Assembly: GCF_042466115.1 (NCBI RefSeq)
Contig: NZ_JAXHBQ010000001.1
Span: forward strand, 1,364,001-1,428,000
Reading direction: 5' to 3'
Length of the DNA: 64,000 bases
Origin: SW4 sp042466115
GTDB lineage: Bacteria; Pseudomonadota; Alphaproteobacteria; Rhodobacterales; Rhodobacteraceae
Below, in pieces: positions 49,594 to 58,165 of the stretch. The notes under the pieces were generated by a model. It had not been told where the DNA came from, did no database searches, and saw only the letters and a program-made list of their open reading frames with translations. The translations under genes were made by a program, and so were the position numbers. Every line of letters starts with the position of its first letter. The stretch's first letter is position 1.

Positions 49594-50294
49594 CGGGTCT
49601 CTCCTGTCAGGCGGTCGTTCATCAGGAACTCCACCAGTTTGAAATCAAGCGGGCTGTCGATGTCCAGACAGCGTTCGGGGTCCATCAGATAGGGGATCAC
49701 GCGCCCTTCAAAGATGCTGGACGCGCGGCGCAGATAATCGGGCGCGACCACATAGGTGCTGGCGGCATGTTCATAGACTACAGGGGCCGCCTGACGCGCC
49801 ACCACCCCGCCGGGCAAGGGTTTGGACACATGCAGGGCACCCGTTTCATCAGGTTCGACCAGATTAAAGTAGGGGTTCTTGCGCGCCTCGCAGCATGACA
49901 TCACCATATCGGGGGACTGCGCGAAAAACAGATCAAGTGCCGCGTCGATATCGCTGTCGGCGCGCAGGGGGGCCGTGCAATCCAGATCAAGAAAGGCATC
50001 GACAGGGCCGATGATTGCCTCGCTCGTCGCTAGCGCGTGCTGCCACACGCCCCATTTTCCGGCCGTGTCCGTGGCCAATTCCGCAGGGCGCAGGCCGATA
50101 TCCAGCGCGCCCTTTTTCAGCGCGTGTTCGTAGATTTCTGGATCGTCCGTGGAAACCACGACCGCATCGACCCGCGCACTTTCAAACAACTGGTCCAGCG
50201 ACCAGTCAATCAGCGGCTTGCCGCACAAATCGCGAAAATTCTTGCGCGGCACACCTTTGGAACCGCCGCGCGCGCCGATCTCGCCAAGGATCAT
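49590..50294 (-). CDS. neuA: CMP-nonulosonic acid (acylneuraminate) cytidylyltransferase
   Basis: 234 residues from the ATG at 50294, overlapping the Gfo/Idh stop (ATGA). Activates the nonulosonic acid with CTP. The nucleotide-binding motif is EIGARGGSKGVPRKNFRDLC (residues 4-23), then GKPLIDWSLDQLFESARVDA, VVSTDDPEIYEHALKKGA, DLDCTAPLRADSDIDAALDL, and DIDSPLDFKLVEFLM near the end. Could equally be a legionaminate (LegF/PtmB-like) or other CMP-sugar synthetase. Confidence 0.93.
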   Translation of the reverse strand: MILGEIGARGGSKGVPRKNFRDLCGKPLIDWSLDQLFESARVDAVVVSTDDPEIYEHALKKGALDIGLRPAELATDTAGKWGVWQHALATSEAIIGPVDAFLDLDCTAPLRADSDIDAALDLFFAQSPDMVMSCCEARKNPYFNLVEPDETGALHVSKPLPGGVVARQAAPVVYEHAASTYVVAPDYLRRASSIFEGRVIPYLMDPERCLDIDSPLDFKLVEFLMNDRLTGETR

Positions 50295-51214
50295 GTGTAG
50301 TCTCCTGTGATATGGCCTGTGAACCGGCGCGCCTCCCAAGCTTGCGCGATCAATGCGCAACTGGCACCGACGCGATCAAGGCGTGGCAGGTGATCAATAC
50401 CCGATGTGGCGCGCCCGTCGATCAGGGCCAGAAAATCGCGCATGGCATCAAGGAACATGTCGTTACGCTCGAACGTCCAGTCGCGCACCTGCGCACCATG
50501 GCCATTGTCCACCGCAAGCGTCCCGCTATTGAAATCCAGATCAACCGTGCCGCCTGTTCCGCGGAGTGCGATCCGGCGCAAGGACACGGGCGAAAGGTAA
50601 TCCATCGCAACCGCCCCCTGCGCCCCGCCGCCAGCCAACGCGATCCGGCTGGCGAAATCCACACCGTCAAAATCTGCATGGCCCAGCGCATCAACGCCGC
50701 TTAGCGCGGCATCGGGAAACAGGCAGTGCGCCATGTCAAGCTCGTGACAAAGGTCCAACAGCACGCCGCCCCCTTCGGGACGTGCGGCATAGCTGCCGGC
50801 AAAGCGCCAGTTCTGACGCCACTGGCGCACATCATGGCCGATTTCCAGCGAAAACCCATAAACGCCGCTGTGGTCCATCTGCGCCAAATCCCGAAACGCG
50901 GGGTGGTAACGCATCATGAACCCGACAAGGCAGCGGTCCGCCAAGGACGCGGCAAGGGCCATGATCGCATCCAGATCAGTGCTGCGATACGCCAGCGGCT
51001 TTTCCACATAGAACGGCAGGTCACGCTGCGCGCAAAGTTCTACAATTTCCCTGCGGACTTGCGTGGCGGTCGCAATCACCACGGCGCGCGCGCCCTCCAG
51101 ATCGGCAGGGGTGAACGCGCGCCACCCCACCAGACGGGCCTTGACCCCCAGCGATTCAAGATTGGCAAAATGGCGTTTGCCGATTGATCCGGCCCCGATG
51201 ACGACAATAGTCAT
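50291..51214 (-). CDS. Gfo/Idh/MocA family oxidoreductase
   Basis: 307 residues from the ATG at 51214. Rossmann NAD(P)-binding IVVIGAGSIGKRHFANLESL, catalytic EKP region FYVEKPLAYRSTDLDAIMAL, and the substrate domain with GGVLLDLCHELDMAHCLFPD. Family members oxidise or reduce sugars. In the operon with a CMP-nonulosonate synthetase it may modify the sugar before or after activation, like the PtmD/LegZ-type accessory genes; that comparison is an inference. The stop and start overlap both neighbours by ATGA. Confidence 0.9.
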   Translation of the reverse strand: MTIVVIGAGSIGKRHFANLESLGVKARLVGWRAFTPADLEGARAVVIATATQVRREIVELCAQRDLPFYVEKPLAYRSTDLDAIMALAASLADRCLVGFMMRYHPAFRDLAQMDHSGVYGFSLEIGHDVRQWRQNWRFAGSYAARPEGGGVLLDLCHELDMAHCLFPDAALSGVDALGHADFDGVDFASRIALAGGGAQGAVAMDYLSPVSLRRIALRGTGGTVDLDFNSGTLAVDNGHGAQVRDWTFERNDMFLDAMRDFLALIDGRATSGIDHLPRLDRVGASCALIAQAWEARRFTGHITGDYT

Positions 51215-51903
51215 ATGCTTGCCTCTTTGATCACGCTTTGCCAGTCGCCACCCTTGCGCCACATCGCAAAGGACGCAGTGATTTCATCACGATCATAGGC
51301 TGTTTCAACCCAATCCTCAAAGCTGATCCCCGTGGCGTCCCGCGCGGCGACATAGACGCGAAACACGTGATCCAGCACACCCGCCTTGGCCCGCTTGAAA
51401 TGCACGTATCGCCAGTGCAACTGTTGCATCGCTTCCTCGGCGGGTCGCCCCTCGATCATGATCAGATAAAGCGCCGCCGCCATTCCCGTGCGGTCGGCAC
51501 CGGATTTGCAATGCACCACGAACGGCTTTTGCGCCGTCTGGAAAGCCTGCCTGAGGCTCGCAAAGGCATCCTTGCGCGGGGCAATCCGCGATCCGAACCC
51601 CGGCGCGTAGATCAAGTTCAGCCCGTAGGTCGCGCAGGCTTCTTCCTCGAACAGCATCGGGCTTTTACGCAGGTTTCCGCGCAGCGAAATCACCGATTTG
51701 ATGCCCATCTCCTTGTAACGGCGCAACCGCGCAGGGGATGGATGGTTTGACCGCCAGACACCGGGGGCAATCTCGTGAAGATTCCACCACCAGTGCCGGA
51801 TCACCGCATGATCGACAAACTGGAAATGCCACCACGCGCGCCGCCGCGCCGCAGGGGTCGAAAGTTCGCCATCTGCCGGGCGTTTACTTGGCACAGTGTT
51901 CAT
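51211..51903 (-). CDS. Protein tyrosine/dual-specificity phosphatase
   Basis: 230 residues from the ATG at 51903. The catalytic loop is FVVHCKSGADRTGMAAALYL (HCxxGxxRT/S), preceded by the expected general-acid region around GFGSRIAPRKDAF, and the N-terminal IAPGVWRSNHPSPARLRRYK and IKSVISLRGN match bacterial DSPc-like phosphatases. First gene of the operon with Gfo/Idh, neuA and SDR. Similar phosphatases control polysaccharide kinases; here it may dephosphorylate a sugar-phosphate or regulate glycan assembly, not shown by sequence. Confidence 0.85.
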   Translation of the reverse strand: MNTVPSKRPADGELSTPAARRRAWWHFQFVDHAVIRHWWWNLHEIAPGVWRSNHPSPARLRRYKEMGIKSVISLRGNLRKSPMLFEEEACATYGLNLIYAPGFGSRIAPRKDAFASLRQAFQTAQKPFVVHCKSGADRTGMAAALYLIMIEGRPAEEAMQQLHWRYVHFKRAKAGVLDHVFRVYVAARDATGISFEDWVETAYDRDEITASFAMWRKGGDWQSVIKEASI

Positions 51904-52035
51904 TGGCACAGCATTAGCCGCGCACCCGCGGGGCCGCAAGCGATGTGCGCAAATGCACAAGGTGCCGCCGATTGCGCCAGTTGCCTGCGCAACGCCGCGC
52001 GCCTATCTGATCTGCAACGTTACAGGAGAACACCC

Positions 52036-52947
52036 ATGTCCATCCGTCCCATCCTTGAATCCCGCTCCGCTGTCCCGACCATGGAGGGTGCAGGCGTCAA
52101 ACTGCACCGCGCCTTCGGCTTCCAGGACCCGTCCGAGCTGGACCCGTTCCTGCTGTTTGACGACTTTCGCAATAACCACCCGCGCGACTTTGAAAAGGGG
52201 TTTCCGTGGCACCCGCACCGCGGGATCGAAACCATCACCTATGTGCTGAACGGCACGGTTGATCACAGTGACAGCCTAGGGAATAACGGATCACTTGGGG
52301 CGGGTGACGTGCAATGGATGACGGCCGGGTCGGGCATCCTGCATCAGGAAATGCCCCACGGTAACGCGCAGGGGCAGATGCACGGGTTTCAGCTTTGGGG
52401 CAACCTGCCTTCCGCGCTGAAAATGACCGCGCCGCGCTATCAAGACGTGCAAGGCAGTGAAATCCCCGAAGTGATCGACGATGACGGCACCCGCGTCAAA
52501 GTGATCACCGGCGAATTCTGGGGCAAGCGCGGCCCCGTCGACGGGATCGCCGCCGATCCGCAATATCTGGATGTGTTCGTGCCCGCCGGTGTCAGGAAAA
52601 CCTTCCGCATCGACACCTATCGCCGCGCCTTTGCCTATGTATTCGAAGGCACGGCCGCATTCGCAGACGCCAGCCCACCCAGCGGCATTCTGCTGGAAAA
52701 AGAGGTCATGGGCGAGGAAGTCAACATTCGCGACATGTCCGGCGACCGCACCCTGATCCGGTTCGGCACGGGCGATGAAGTCACCGTGCAGGCGGGCGAA
52801 CAGGGCGTGCGATTCCTGCTGATTTCCGGCGCACCGATCGAAGAACCCGTTGCATGGCATGGCCCGATCGTCATGAACACCCGCGCCGAACTGCAACAAG
52901 CGATCAGCGATCTGAACAACGGCACGTTTATAAGTCCCGCGCACTAG
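52036..52947 (+). CDS. Pirin family protein
   Basis: 303 residues from the ATG at 52036, with AGGAG 9 bases upstream. Two-cupin pirin fold. The metal site is in the first cupin: FPWHPHRGIETITYVLNG (three His in HPHRG) and HQEMPHGNAQGQMHGFQLWG. DFRNNHPRDFEKGF and the FVPAG start of the second cupin are typical. Bacterial pirins include quercetinases and regulators; the role here is unknown. The start follows the divergent phosphatase by about 130 bases. Confidence 0.95.
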   Translation: MSIRPILESRSAVPTMEGAGVKLHRAFGFQDPSELDPFLLFDDFRNNHPRDFEKGFPWHPHRGIETITYVLNGTVDHSDSLGNNGSLGAGDVQWMTAGSGILHQEMPHGNAQGQMHGFQLWGNLPSALKMTAPRYQDVQGSEIPEVIDDDGTRVKVITGEFWGKRGPVDGIAADPQYLDVFVPAGVRKTFRIDTYRRAFAYVFEGTAAFADASPPSGILLEKEVMGEEVNIRDMSGDRTLIRFGTGDEVTVQAGEQGVRFLLISGAPIEEPVAWHGPIVMNTRAELQQAISDLNNGTFISPAH

Positions 52948-52985
52948 AGGCTTTTCATAACCCACGCGGGCGCGTAACAGGGCGC

Positions 52986-54365
52986 ATGTCACAAAACCCG
53001 CCCAACCTCCGCCCCGATCTTGCGCCTGCTGCGCGCATCCACGAGACCCGCCGCGATGGCCAACCGACCATCGGCATGGTGTCCCTTGGCTGCCCCAAGG
53101 CCTTGGTAGATAGCGAACGCATCCTCACGCGCCTGCGTGCCGAAGGCTATGCGATCTCGCCCGATTACGCGGGCGCGGATGCAGTGATCGTCAACACCTG
53201 CGGGTTTCTGGATAGCGCCAAGGCCGAAAGCCTTGATGCCATCGGCGAGGCATTGGTCGAAAACGGCAAAGTCATCGTCACTGGGTGTTTAGGGGCCGAG
53301 CCGGATTACATCCGCGAACACCACCCGAAAATCCTCGCCGTGACGGGGCCGCACCAATACGAACAGGTGCTGGACGCGGTGCACGAGGTCGCCCCGCCCA
53401 GCCCCGATCCCTTCATTGATCTGCTGCCCGCGTCCGGTGTCTCCCTGACCCCGCGCCACTATAGCTATCTGAAAATTTCCGAGGGCTGTAACCATAAATG
53501 CAAGTTCTGCATCATCCCCGAGATGCGCGGGCGGTTGGCTTCACGGCCCGCCAAGGCCGTGCTGCGCGAAGCGGAAAAACTGGTTGAGTCAGGCGTCAAG
53601 GAACTGCTGGTGATCAGTCAGGACACAAGCGCCTACGGCACCGACTGGCCCGCCGATCAGCGCCGTGGCCTCACGGAACAACCCATCACCACGCTGGCCC
53701 GCGATCTGGGGTCGCTTGGGGCCTGGGTGCGCCTGCACTATGTCTATCCCTACCCCCACGTGCGCGAGATTATCCCGCTGATGGCGGACGGGATAATCCT
53801 GCCCTACCTCGATATTCCGTTCCAACACGCCCACCCCGAAACCCTGCGCCGCATGGCGCGGCCCGCGCACGCCGAACGCACGTTGGACCGCATCGCCGAG
53901 TGGCGCGACATCTGCCCCGACATCACCCTGCGAAGCACCTTCATCGTCGGCTACCCCGGCGAAACCGAGGCCGAGTTCCAACACCTCCTTGATTGGTTGG
54001 ACGAGGCGCAACTGGATCGCGTCGGCTGCTTCCAATACGAAAACGTCGCAGGCGCACGCAGTAACGCCCTGCCCGACCACGTGGCCGACGAGGTGAAGCA
54101 AGAGCGCTGGGACCGTTTCATGGAAAAGGCGCAGGCGATTTCCGAGGCGAAACTGGCCGCGAAAGTAGGCACGCGCATGGATGTGATCATCGACGACATT
54201 GATGAAGATGGAGTCGCCACCTGCCGCACCAAAGCTGACGCGCCAGAGATCGACGGGAACCTGTTTATTGACGAGGGAACGGAGGGGGTTTCGGTCGGGG
54301 ATATCGTGACCGTGGAAGTGGATGAGGCGGGGGAGTATGATTTGTGGGGGTTGATCGCGAAATAG
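52986..54365 (+). CDS. rimO: Ribosomal protein uS12 methylthiotransferase
   Basis: 459 residues from the ATG at 52986. Radical-SAM enzyme that methylthiolates Asp89 of ribosomal protein S12. MTTase domain: IGMVSLGCPKALVDSERILT, IVNTCGFLDSAKAESLDAIG and IVTGCLGAEPDYI with three cluster cysteines. Radical SAM CxxxCxxC is in LKISEGCNHKCKFCIIPEMR. The C-terminal TRAM domain begins near residue 390 and ends VEVDEAGEYDLWGLIAK. Second methylthiotransferase in the window (see miaB). A hairpin directly overlaps its stop codon. Confidence 0.97.
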   Translation: MSQNPPNLRPDLAPAARIHETRRDGQPTIGMVSLGCPKALVDSERILTRLRAEGYAISPDYAGADAVIVNTCGFLDSAKAESLDAIGEALVENGKVIVTGCLGAEPDYIREHHPKILAVTGPHQYEQVLDAVHEVAPPSPDPFIDLLPASGVSLTPRHYSYLKISEGCNHKCKFCIIPEMRGRLASRPAKAVLREAEKLVESGVKELLVISQDTSAYGTDWPADQRRGLTEQPITTLARDLGSLGAWVRLHYVYPYPHVREIIPLMADGIILPYLDIPFQHAHPETLRRMARPAHAERTLDRIAEWRDICPDITLRSTFIVGYPGETEAEFQHLLDWLDEAQLDRVGCFQYENVAGARSNALPDHVADEVKQERWDRFMEKAQAISEAKLAAKVGTRMDVIIDDIDEDGVATCRTKADAPEIDGNLFIDEGTEGVSVGDIVTVEVDEAGEYDLWGLIAK

Positions 54366-54387
54366 AAAACGTCCAGTGGACGTTTTC
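54365..54387 (+). terminator. Palindromic terminator at the end of rimO
   Basis: GAAAACGTCCA, G, TGGACGTTTTC: perfect 11-base arms with a single-base centre, beginning on the last base of the rimO stop codon. The A-run and T-run make it symmetric. A similar AAAACGTCC-type palindrome is, from memory, frequent at gene ends in this family, so it may be a repeat rather than a unique terminator. Confidence 0.6.
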
Positions 54388-54469
54388 AGCGATCAACGGG
54401 CGGAACGCTATCTTCGATTGAACTAAGACCTATGCACCGTCGATTACCGACTTAAGAGAATGCCCGCCA

Positions 54470-55006
54470 CTAGTAAGAGTTCTCATGATCTTGGATTTCT
54501 GCTGCTTTCAGCAACATTTTCCATAGCTTACCTTCATCTTCTAAGCAGCGCTTCACGAAATCTGGCGTTACGCTTTCTTCCCATTGACCCTTTAGCGCGT
54601 CCCAAACGGCCGGTTCCACCTCAACAATTGTTGTCTCGTCAACGACCTCTGGTTTGCCGCGAGCAATCGTGTCTCTGAATCTCTTCAACTGATTTATGGT
54701 CTGCAAAGGCCGCGTTCCCCAGTCAAGTTCAAGGTCAAGGACTTTGCTAAGGAGATCGACCTTTTCGCGCAAGTTTGCTCTCTCCGGCCAGCCGTTTTCC
54801 AAGACTTTCCAACCTACAAAGTTGACCATTGCTTCAATTGAGAAAGCAGTAAAGACAAGTGCGGCCATCATGTCGTGGTAGACACCTTCGGTCTCACCGC
54901 TGCTGATTTTTTGCCCCACCGATTTCTCAAACGAGTATGCGCAATTCGATAGATCGTTGTGAATGAACTTTTCCGCCTGAGTTCTGACTTCAAATTTTCC
55001 GGCCAT
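54470..55006 (-). CDS. Uncharacterised HEPN-like protein, AT-rich
   Basis: 178 residues, largely helical. VFTAFSIEAMVNFVGWKVLE, LREKVDLLSKVLDLELDW and LKRFRDTIARGKPEVVDE look like a HEPN-type helical bundle; the usual R-x4-H catalytic pair would be R111 and residue 116, which here is Arg instead of His, so RNase activity is doubtful. No family assignment is certain. Codon use is AT-richer than the neighbours, and the gene lies between the palindromic terminator and a long inverted repeat, consistent with acquisition. No ribosome binding site is strong. Confidence 0.6.
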   Translation of the reverse strand: MAGKFEVRTQAEKFIHNDLSNCAYSFEKSVGQKISSGETEGVYHDMMAALVFTAFSIEAMVNFVGWKVLENGWPERANLREKVDLLSKVLDLELDWGTRPLQTINQLKRFRDTIARGKPEVVDETTIVEVEPAVWDALKGQWEESVTPDFVKRCLEDEGKLWKMLLKAAEIQDHENSY

Positions 55007-55090
55007 TACTGAAACCCTACTCCAAAAAAAAAGCAGCTATTTAATAATGATCCTTGATTGACGAACCAGGCACCAGCCCAATCTGCGATT

Positions 55091-55153
55091 GGGCAGCCCC
55101 CGACCGCCCCCATGGGCGGGGGCTTCTCCCCCACCCGCGGTCGGGGGCTGCCC
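55091..55153. repeat. Long inverted repeat with inner hairpin
   Basis: Perfect 17-base arms, GGGCAGCCCCCGACCGC (55091-55107) and GCGGTCGGGGGCTGCCC (55137-55153), around a 29-base centre that itself contains a CGCCCCCATGGGCGGGGG palindrome. It lies between the HEPN-like gene and the IMPACT gene. It may act as a terminator for the IMPACT gene on the minus strand or be an extragenic repeat; the absence of a T-run argues for the latter. Confidence 0.75.
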
Positions 55154-55189
55154 TTCAATTTCGCGCGTTGCACCCGCCGCAAGCAACCG

Positions 55190-55573
55190 TCACACCGCCC
55201 CCTCAAACCAAACCCGCACCGCATCCTGCACCCGCCGGAACCTGTCACCGCCCAGATGCACCCCGCCGAACCAGCGCGTGACCACGACGATCTCGCCCAC
55301 GCGGCCTTCGCGTTCCAGCATCCGCAGGATCACCATACCTGCGCCCGCCTCGCCGTCATCATTCTTCAACGGCGTCCCGTCAGGCAGCAGCACGGCCCAG
55401 GTATTATGCGTCGCCTTGGCGAATTTCTTGCGCCGCGTCAGCGCCTTGATAAACGCCTTGGCCTCGTCGGCGGACCCGCAAGGCCCGCCCGACACCGCGT
55501 ATTTCGACCCGCGGTCGGTAAAGATGTTTTCAATCACGCGCATCCGCGCAACCTGACCAAAACGTTGACCCAT
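55190..55573 (-). CDS. YigZ/IMPACT (UPF0029) family protein
   Basis: 127 residues. The IMPACT-type N-terminal domain alone: KYAVSGGPCGSADEAKAFIK, KATHNTWAVLLPDGTPLKND with DGEAGAGMVILRMLE following, and VTRWFGGVHLGGDRFRRVQD. The usual YigZ C-terminal domain is absent, so this is a short form. YigZ-like proteins are linked to translation control but the enzyme function is unknown. The ATG at 55573 is used; one at 55543 is possible. Confidence 0.88.
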   Translation of the reverse strand: MGQRFGQVARMRVIENIFTDRGSKYAVSGGPCGSADEAKAFIKALTRRKKFAKATHNTWAVLLPDGTPLKNDDGEAGAGMVILRMLEREGRVGEIVVVTRWFGGVHLGGDRFRRVQDAVRVWFEGAV

Positions 55574-55632
55574 ATCAAGGCGGCAAACGGCGATCCCTGC
55601 TAACCAATCGTTAACAAAACGAAAGGGACTTC

Positions 55633-56481
55633 ATGACAACCGCTGCAACCAAATCATCCGCCAATAAACGCACAACGATGCCACCCAAGCTCGCCCGCCG
55701 CCCCTACGAGGCGGAAAAAGCACAGCTTCAGGCTGAACTGCTCAAGGTGCAAATCTGGGCACAGGAAACCGGCCAGAAATTCGTGTTGCTGTTCGAGGGG
55801 CGCGATGCAGCGGGCAAGGGCGGCACGATCAAGCGGTTTACCGAACACCTCAACCCGCGTGCAGCCCGTGTTGTGGCCCTCAACAAACCCAGCGACGAAG
55901 AGCGCGGCCAGTGGTATTTCCAGCGCTATATCGAGCACCTGCCCACTGCGGGCGAAATGGTGCTTTACGACCGCAGCTGGTATAACCGCGCGGGCGTTGA
56001 ACGGGTCATGGGGTTCTGCAAACCCGAGGAATATCTGGAATTCATGCGCCAGACGCCGGAATTTGAACGGATGCTCACACGGTCCGGCATCCGCATGTAT
56101 AAATACTGGTTTTCCGTCACGCAGGCCGAACAGAAACGCCGCTTTGACAGCCGCGAGACCGACCCGTTGAAGCAGTGGAAACTGTCACCGATTGATAAGG
56201 CAAGTCTGAACAAATGGGGCGACTACACCGAAGCCAAAGAGGCGATGTTTTTCTACACCGACACCGCCGATGCGCCCTGGACGGTCGTGAAATCCAACGA
56301 CAAGAAACGCGCGCGGATCAACTGTATGCGCCACTTCCTGTCAACGCTGGATTACCCCGGCAAAGACCCCGACATCGCCCGCGCGCCCGAGCCTGAAATC
56401 GTCGGCCCCGCCGCCAAGGTGATCCACAAGGCCGACCACATCCTTGGCACCGCCCTGCACCCGGACACGCGACGAACCTAG
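55633..56481 (+). CDS. ppk2: Polyphosphate kinase 2
   Basis: 282 residues. Transfers phosphate between polyphosphate and nucleotides. Walker A-like FVLLFEGRDAAGKGGTIKRF (residues about 49-68), the RPWxxxxR-type region YDRSWYNRAGVERVMGFC with Walker B-like VLYDRSWYN, and a lid-type region LKQWKLSPIDKASLNKWGDY. The class I PPK2 pattern with RRFDSRETDPLKQWK is typical. AAAGGGACTTC upstream gives a ribosome binding site. Converges with the nuclease-like gene (4-base overlap). Confidence 0.95.
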   Translation: MTTAATKSSANKRTTMPPKLARRPYEAEKAQLQAELLKVQIWAQETGQKFVLLFEGRDAAGKGGTIKRFTEHLNPRAARVVALNKPSDEERGQWYFQRYIEHLPTAGEMVLYDRSWYNRAGVERVMGFCKPEEYLEFMRQTPEFERMLTRSGIRMYKYWFSVTQAEQKRRFDSRETDPLKQWKLSPIDKASLNKWGDYTEAKEAMFFYTDTADAPWTVVKSNDKKRARINCMRHFLSTLDYPGKDPDIARAPEPEIVGPAAKVIHKADHILGTALHPDTRRT

Positions 56482-57836
56482 GTGCGGCTGGCCCCTTCGG
56501 CCTCTTGTGCGATAGCGTCGATATCAACCTCGTCGGCGGTCGCCTTGCCATCTTTGATGCGGGGGGCGGGGCGGTGCCACTGCGACAGATACTGGCCAAA
56601 GTCACGATAGAACCCCGGCACGATCACTTCGAGGTCGGCGATGAAATTCGCCTGCTGGGTCAGGCGCGCGCCCAGACGTTTGGCGCAAAAGATGTGAAAC
56701 GCGCGCACTTGCAGGTTTTCCTTGCCCGCCTCGCAAAGGTCAGGATCATCGCGCAGTTGCGCGACGGTAAACAGCGTGTCCTCGCTGCGGCCCGGCCACA
56801 GCAGGCGGACATGCAGATCGGAAATATCGTCATGTTTGATCTGACGCAGCAACCAGTTCACCCGCGCCTTGGACGATTTCTTGTCCTCGGGCGCTTGCAG
56901 GGTCATTCCCACATCAACCGTACGCCGCCCCATATCCACAACCACCTCAAGCGGGGCAGCGGCATCGGCAATGTCGAAACTGGCGACCAGCTGATTGCGC
57001 TCGCGCAGCACGTCAGCCTCGGCCTTTTCGCGCTCGCTGCGGTCCTTGGCGTGGGACCGGCTTAGCTTCTCGCTGACAAGGGTGCCGGTCAGACGGGAAA
57101 GGATCAGCGACAAGTCCTTGGTTTCCTGATGCCACGCGCCCAACACCGCGTTTGCATCTGCGGATCGTTGCGGAATACGCCCACCCGCTGAAACCAGTTT
57201 GTTCAATTCACCCCATTCTGGCGGCATCCGGTCGAACCCTTTCACGCCCGCGCTTTCATGTGACAGAAACCGGCGCAGCTCGTTCAACAATAGTTGCTGG
57301 TCGTCATCGGCTACCCCTTCGCTGCTCAGCAAGAGATCCGCAGCTGTCAGGATCGACATCCATGACCAGTGAAACACCGGAATCTTTGACCGGCTCTTGC
57401 GAATGTCGTCATCGGGATGGTTTTGCGGATTGGTCGCAAACTGGTTGGAGATGGTGATGACACAGTCAATGCCGTTGTCCTTGGCCAGCGCGCGATAGCG
57501 TTCCACCTGTTCGGCCTGGATCGGCACATTGCCAACCTTGGCCTCGACCAAAGCGCGCCATTCGCGGGCGCCCGTGCGTAAAACGATCAACCCGTCCGGG
57601 CGTTCCTTGATCGTCTGGCGCTGCTGTTGAAAGACAACCTCGGTATAGGTGTCGATGGTGCTGCGCACCCCGCACCGTTGTCCGATCCCTCCCAAAAGGA
57701 CTGCGCTGAATTCACTAACCTGCGCCAGACAGGCAAGCACGATTGAAGTCGTGCGCCCTTCTTTCGACGTGGTTGACAAGACGGGAAAAAGCCGCGCCGC
57801 CTCCCCTTGTTTCAGGTAGTCAGGTAACGTCATCAC
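56478..57836 (-). CDS. Uncharacterised protein with PD-(D/E)XK nuclease-like N-terminus
   Basis: 452 residues. In the N-terminal part KERPDGLIVLRTGAREWRAL then VEAKVGNVPIQAEQVERYRA provides D81, E98-x-K100 and Q107, the residues of a PD-(D/E)XK nuclease, followed by CVITISNQF. The middle has a charged coiled-coil-like segment (EKLSRSHAKDRSEREKAEAD) and the C-terminal part shows AGKENLQVRAFHIFCAKRLG. I do not know a named family. Such proteins occur alone in many genomes, some near defence genes, but none are seen here. The ATG at 57836 follows GGGGGAT. Confidence 0.65.
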   Translation of the reverse strand: MMTLPDYLKQGEAARLFPVLSTTSKEGRTTSIVLACLAQVSEFSAVLLGGIGQRCGVRSTIDTYTEVVFQQQRQTIKERPDGLIVLRTGAREWRALVEAKVGNVPIQAEQVERYRALAKDNGIDCVITISNQFATNPQNHPDDDIRKSRSKIPVFHWSWMSILTAADLLLSSEGVADDDQQLLLNELRRFLSHESAGVKGFDRMPPEWGELNKLVSAGGRIPQRSADANAVLGAWHQETKDLSLILSRLTGTLVSEKLSRSHAKDRSEREKAEADVLRERNQLVASFDIADAAAPLEVVVDMGRRTVDVGMTLQAPEDKKSSKARVNWLLRQIKHDDISDLHVRLLWPGRSEDTLFTVAQLRDDPDLCEAGKENLQVRAFHIFCAKRLGARLTQQANFIADLEVIVPGFYRDFGQYLSQWHRPAPRIKDGKATADEVDIDAIAQEAEGASRT

Positions 57837-57907
57837 AATCCCCCCTTAAAGTCGCATTCGCATTAAGCGTTGAGATTGCTAAAAAATCAACCTAAGGGTG
57901 CAGTTGG

Positions 57908-58165
57908 TCAGCTGCGTTCGCAGAATGCGTTGAACACGGGTGCGTTCGGGCAGAATGCGGGTGTGAAAGGCACCTCGCAGGCGTGATCAAGCCAGCCATT
58001 GCAGGCGGTCACGGTGACGCAGTTGCGGCAGGCATTGGCGGCTTCGGTAAAGCTGCGCTTGCTCAACCGGCCCTCGCGCGTGGCCTCGACAAGATCGACA
58101 CCAACCGCGCGCGACATTGCCAGCATGCGCCAGAAATGGGCGCGGGTGTCATGCTTGGGGCACAT
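57908..58165 (-). CDS. DUF6455 family protein, copy A
   Basis: 85 residues from the ATG at 58165, with AAGGAG 8 bases upstream. The small helical, cysteine-rich DUF6455 family: DTRAHFWRMLAMSRAVGVDL, then EATREGRLSKRSFTEAANAC, and a cysteine cluster RNCVTVTACNGWLDHACEVP with C at four positions that could bind a metal or cofactor. Function unknown. A paralogue follows in tandem upstream at 58251, so duplication is evident. Confidence 0.8.
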   Translation of the reverse strand: MCPKHDTRAHFWRMLAMSRAVGVDLVEATREGRLSKRSFTEAANACRNCVTVTACNGWLDHACEVPFTPAFCPNAPVFNAFCERS

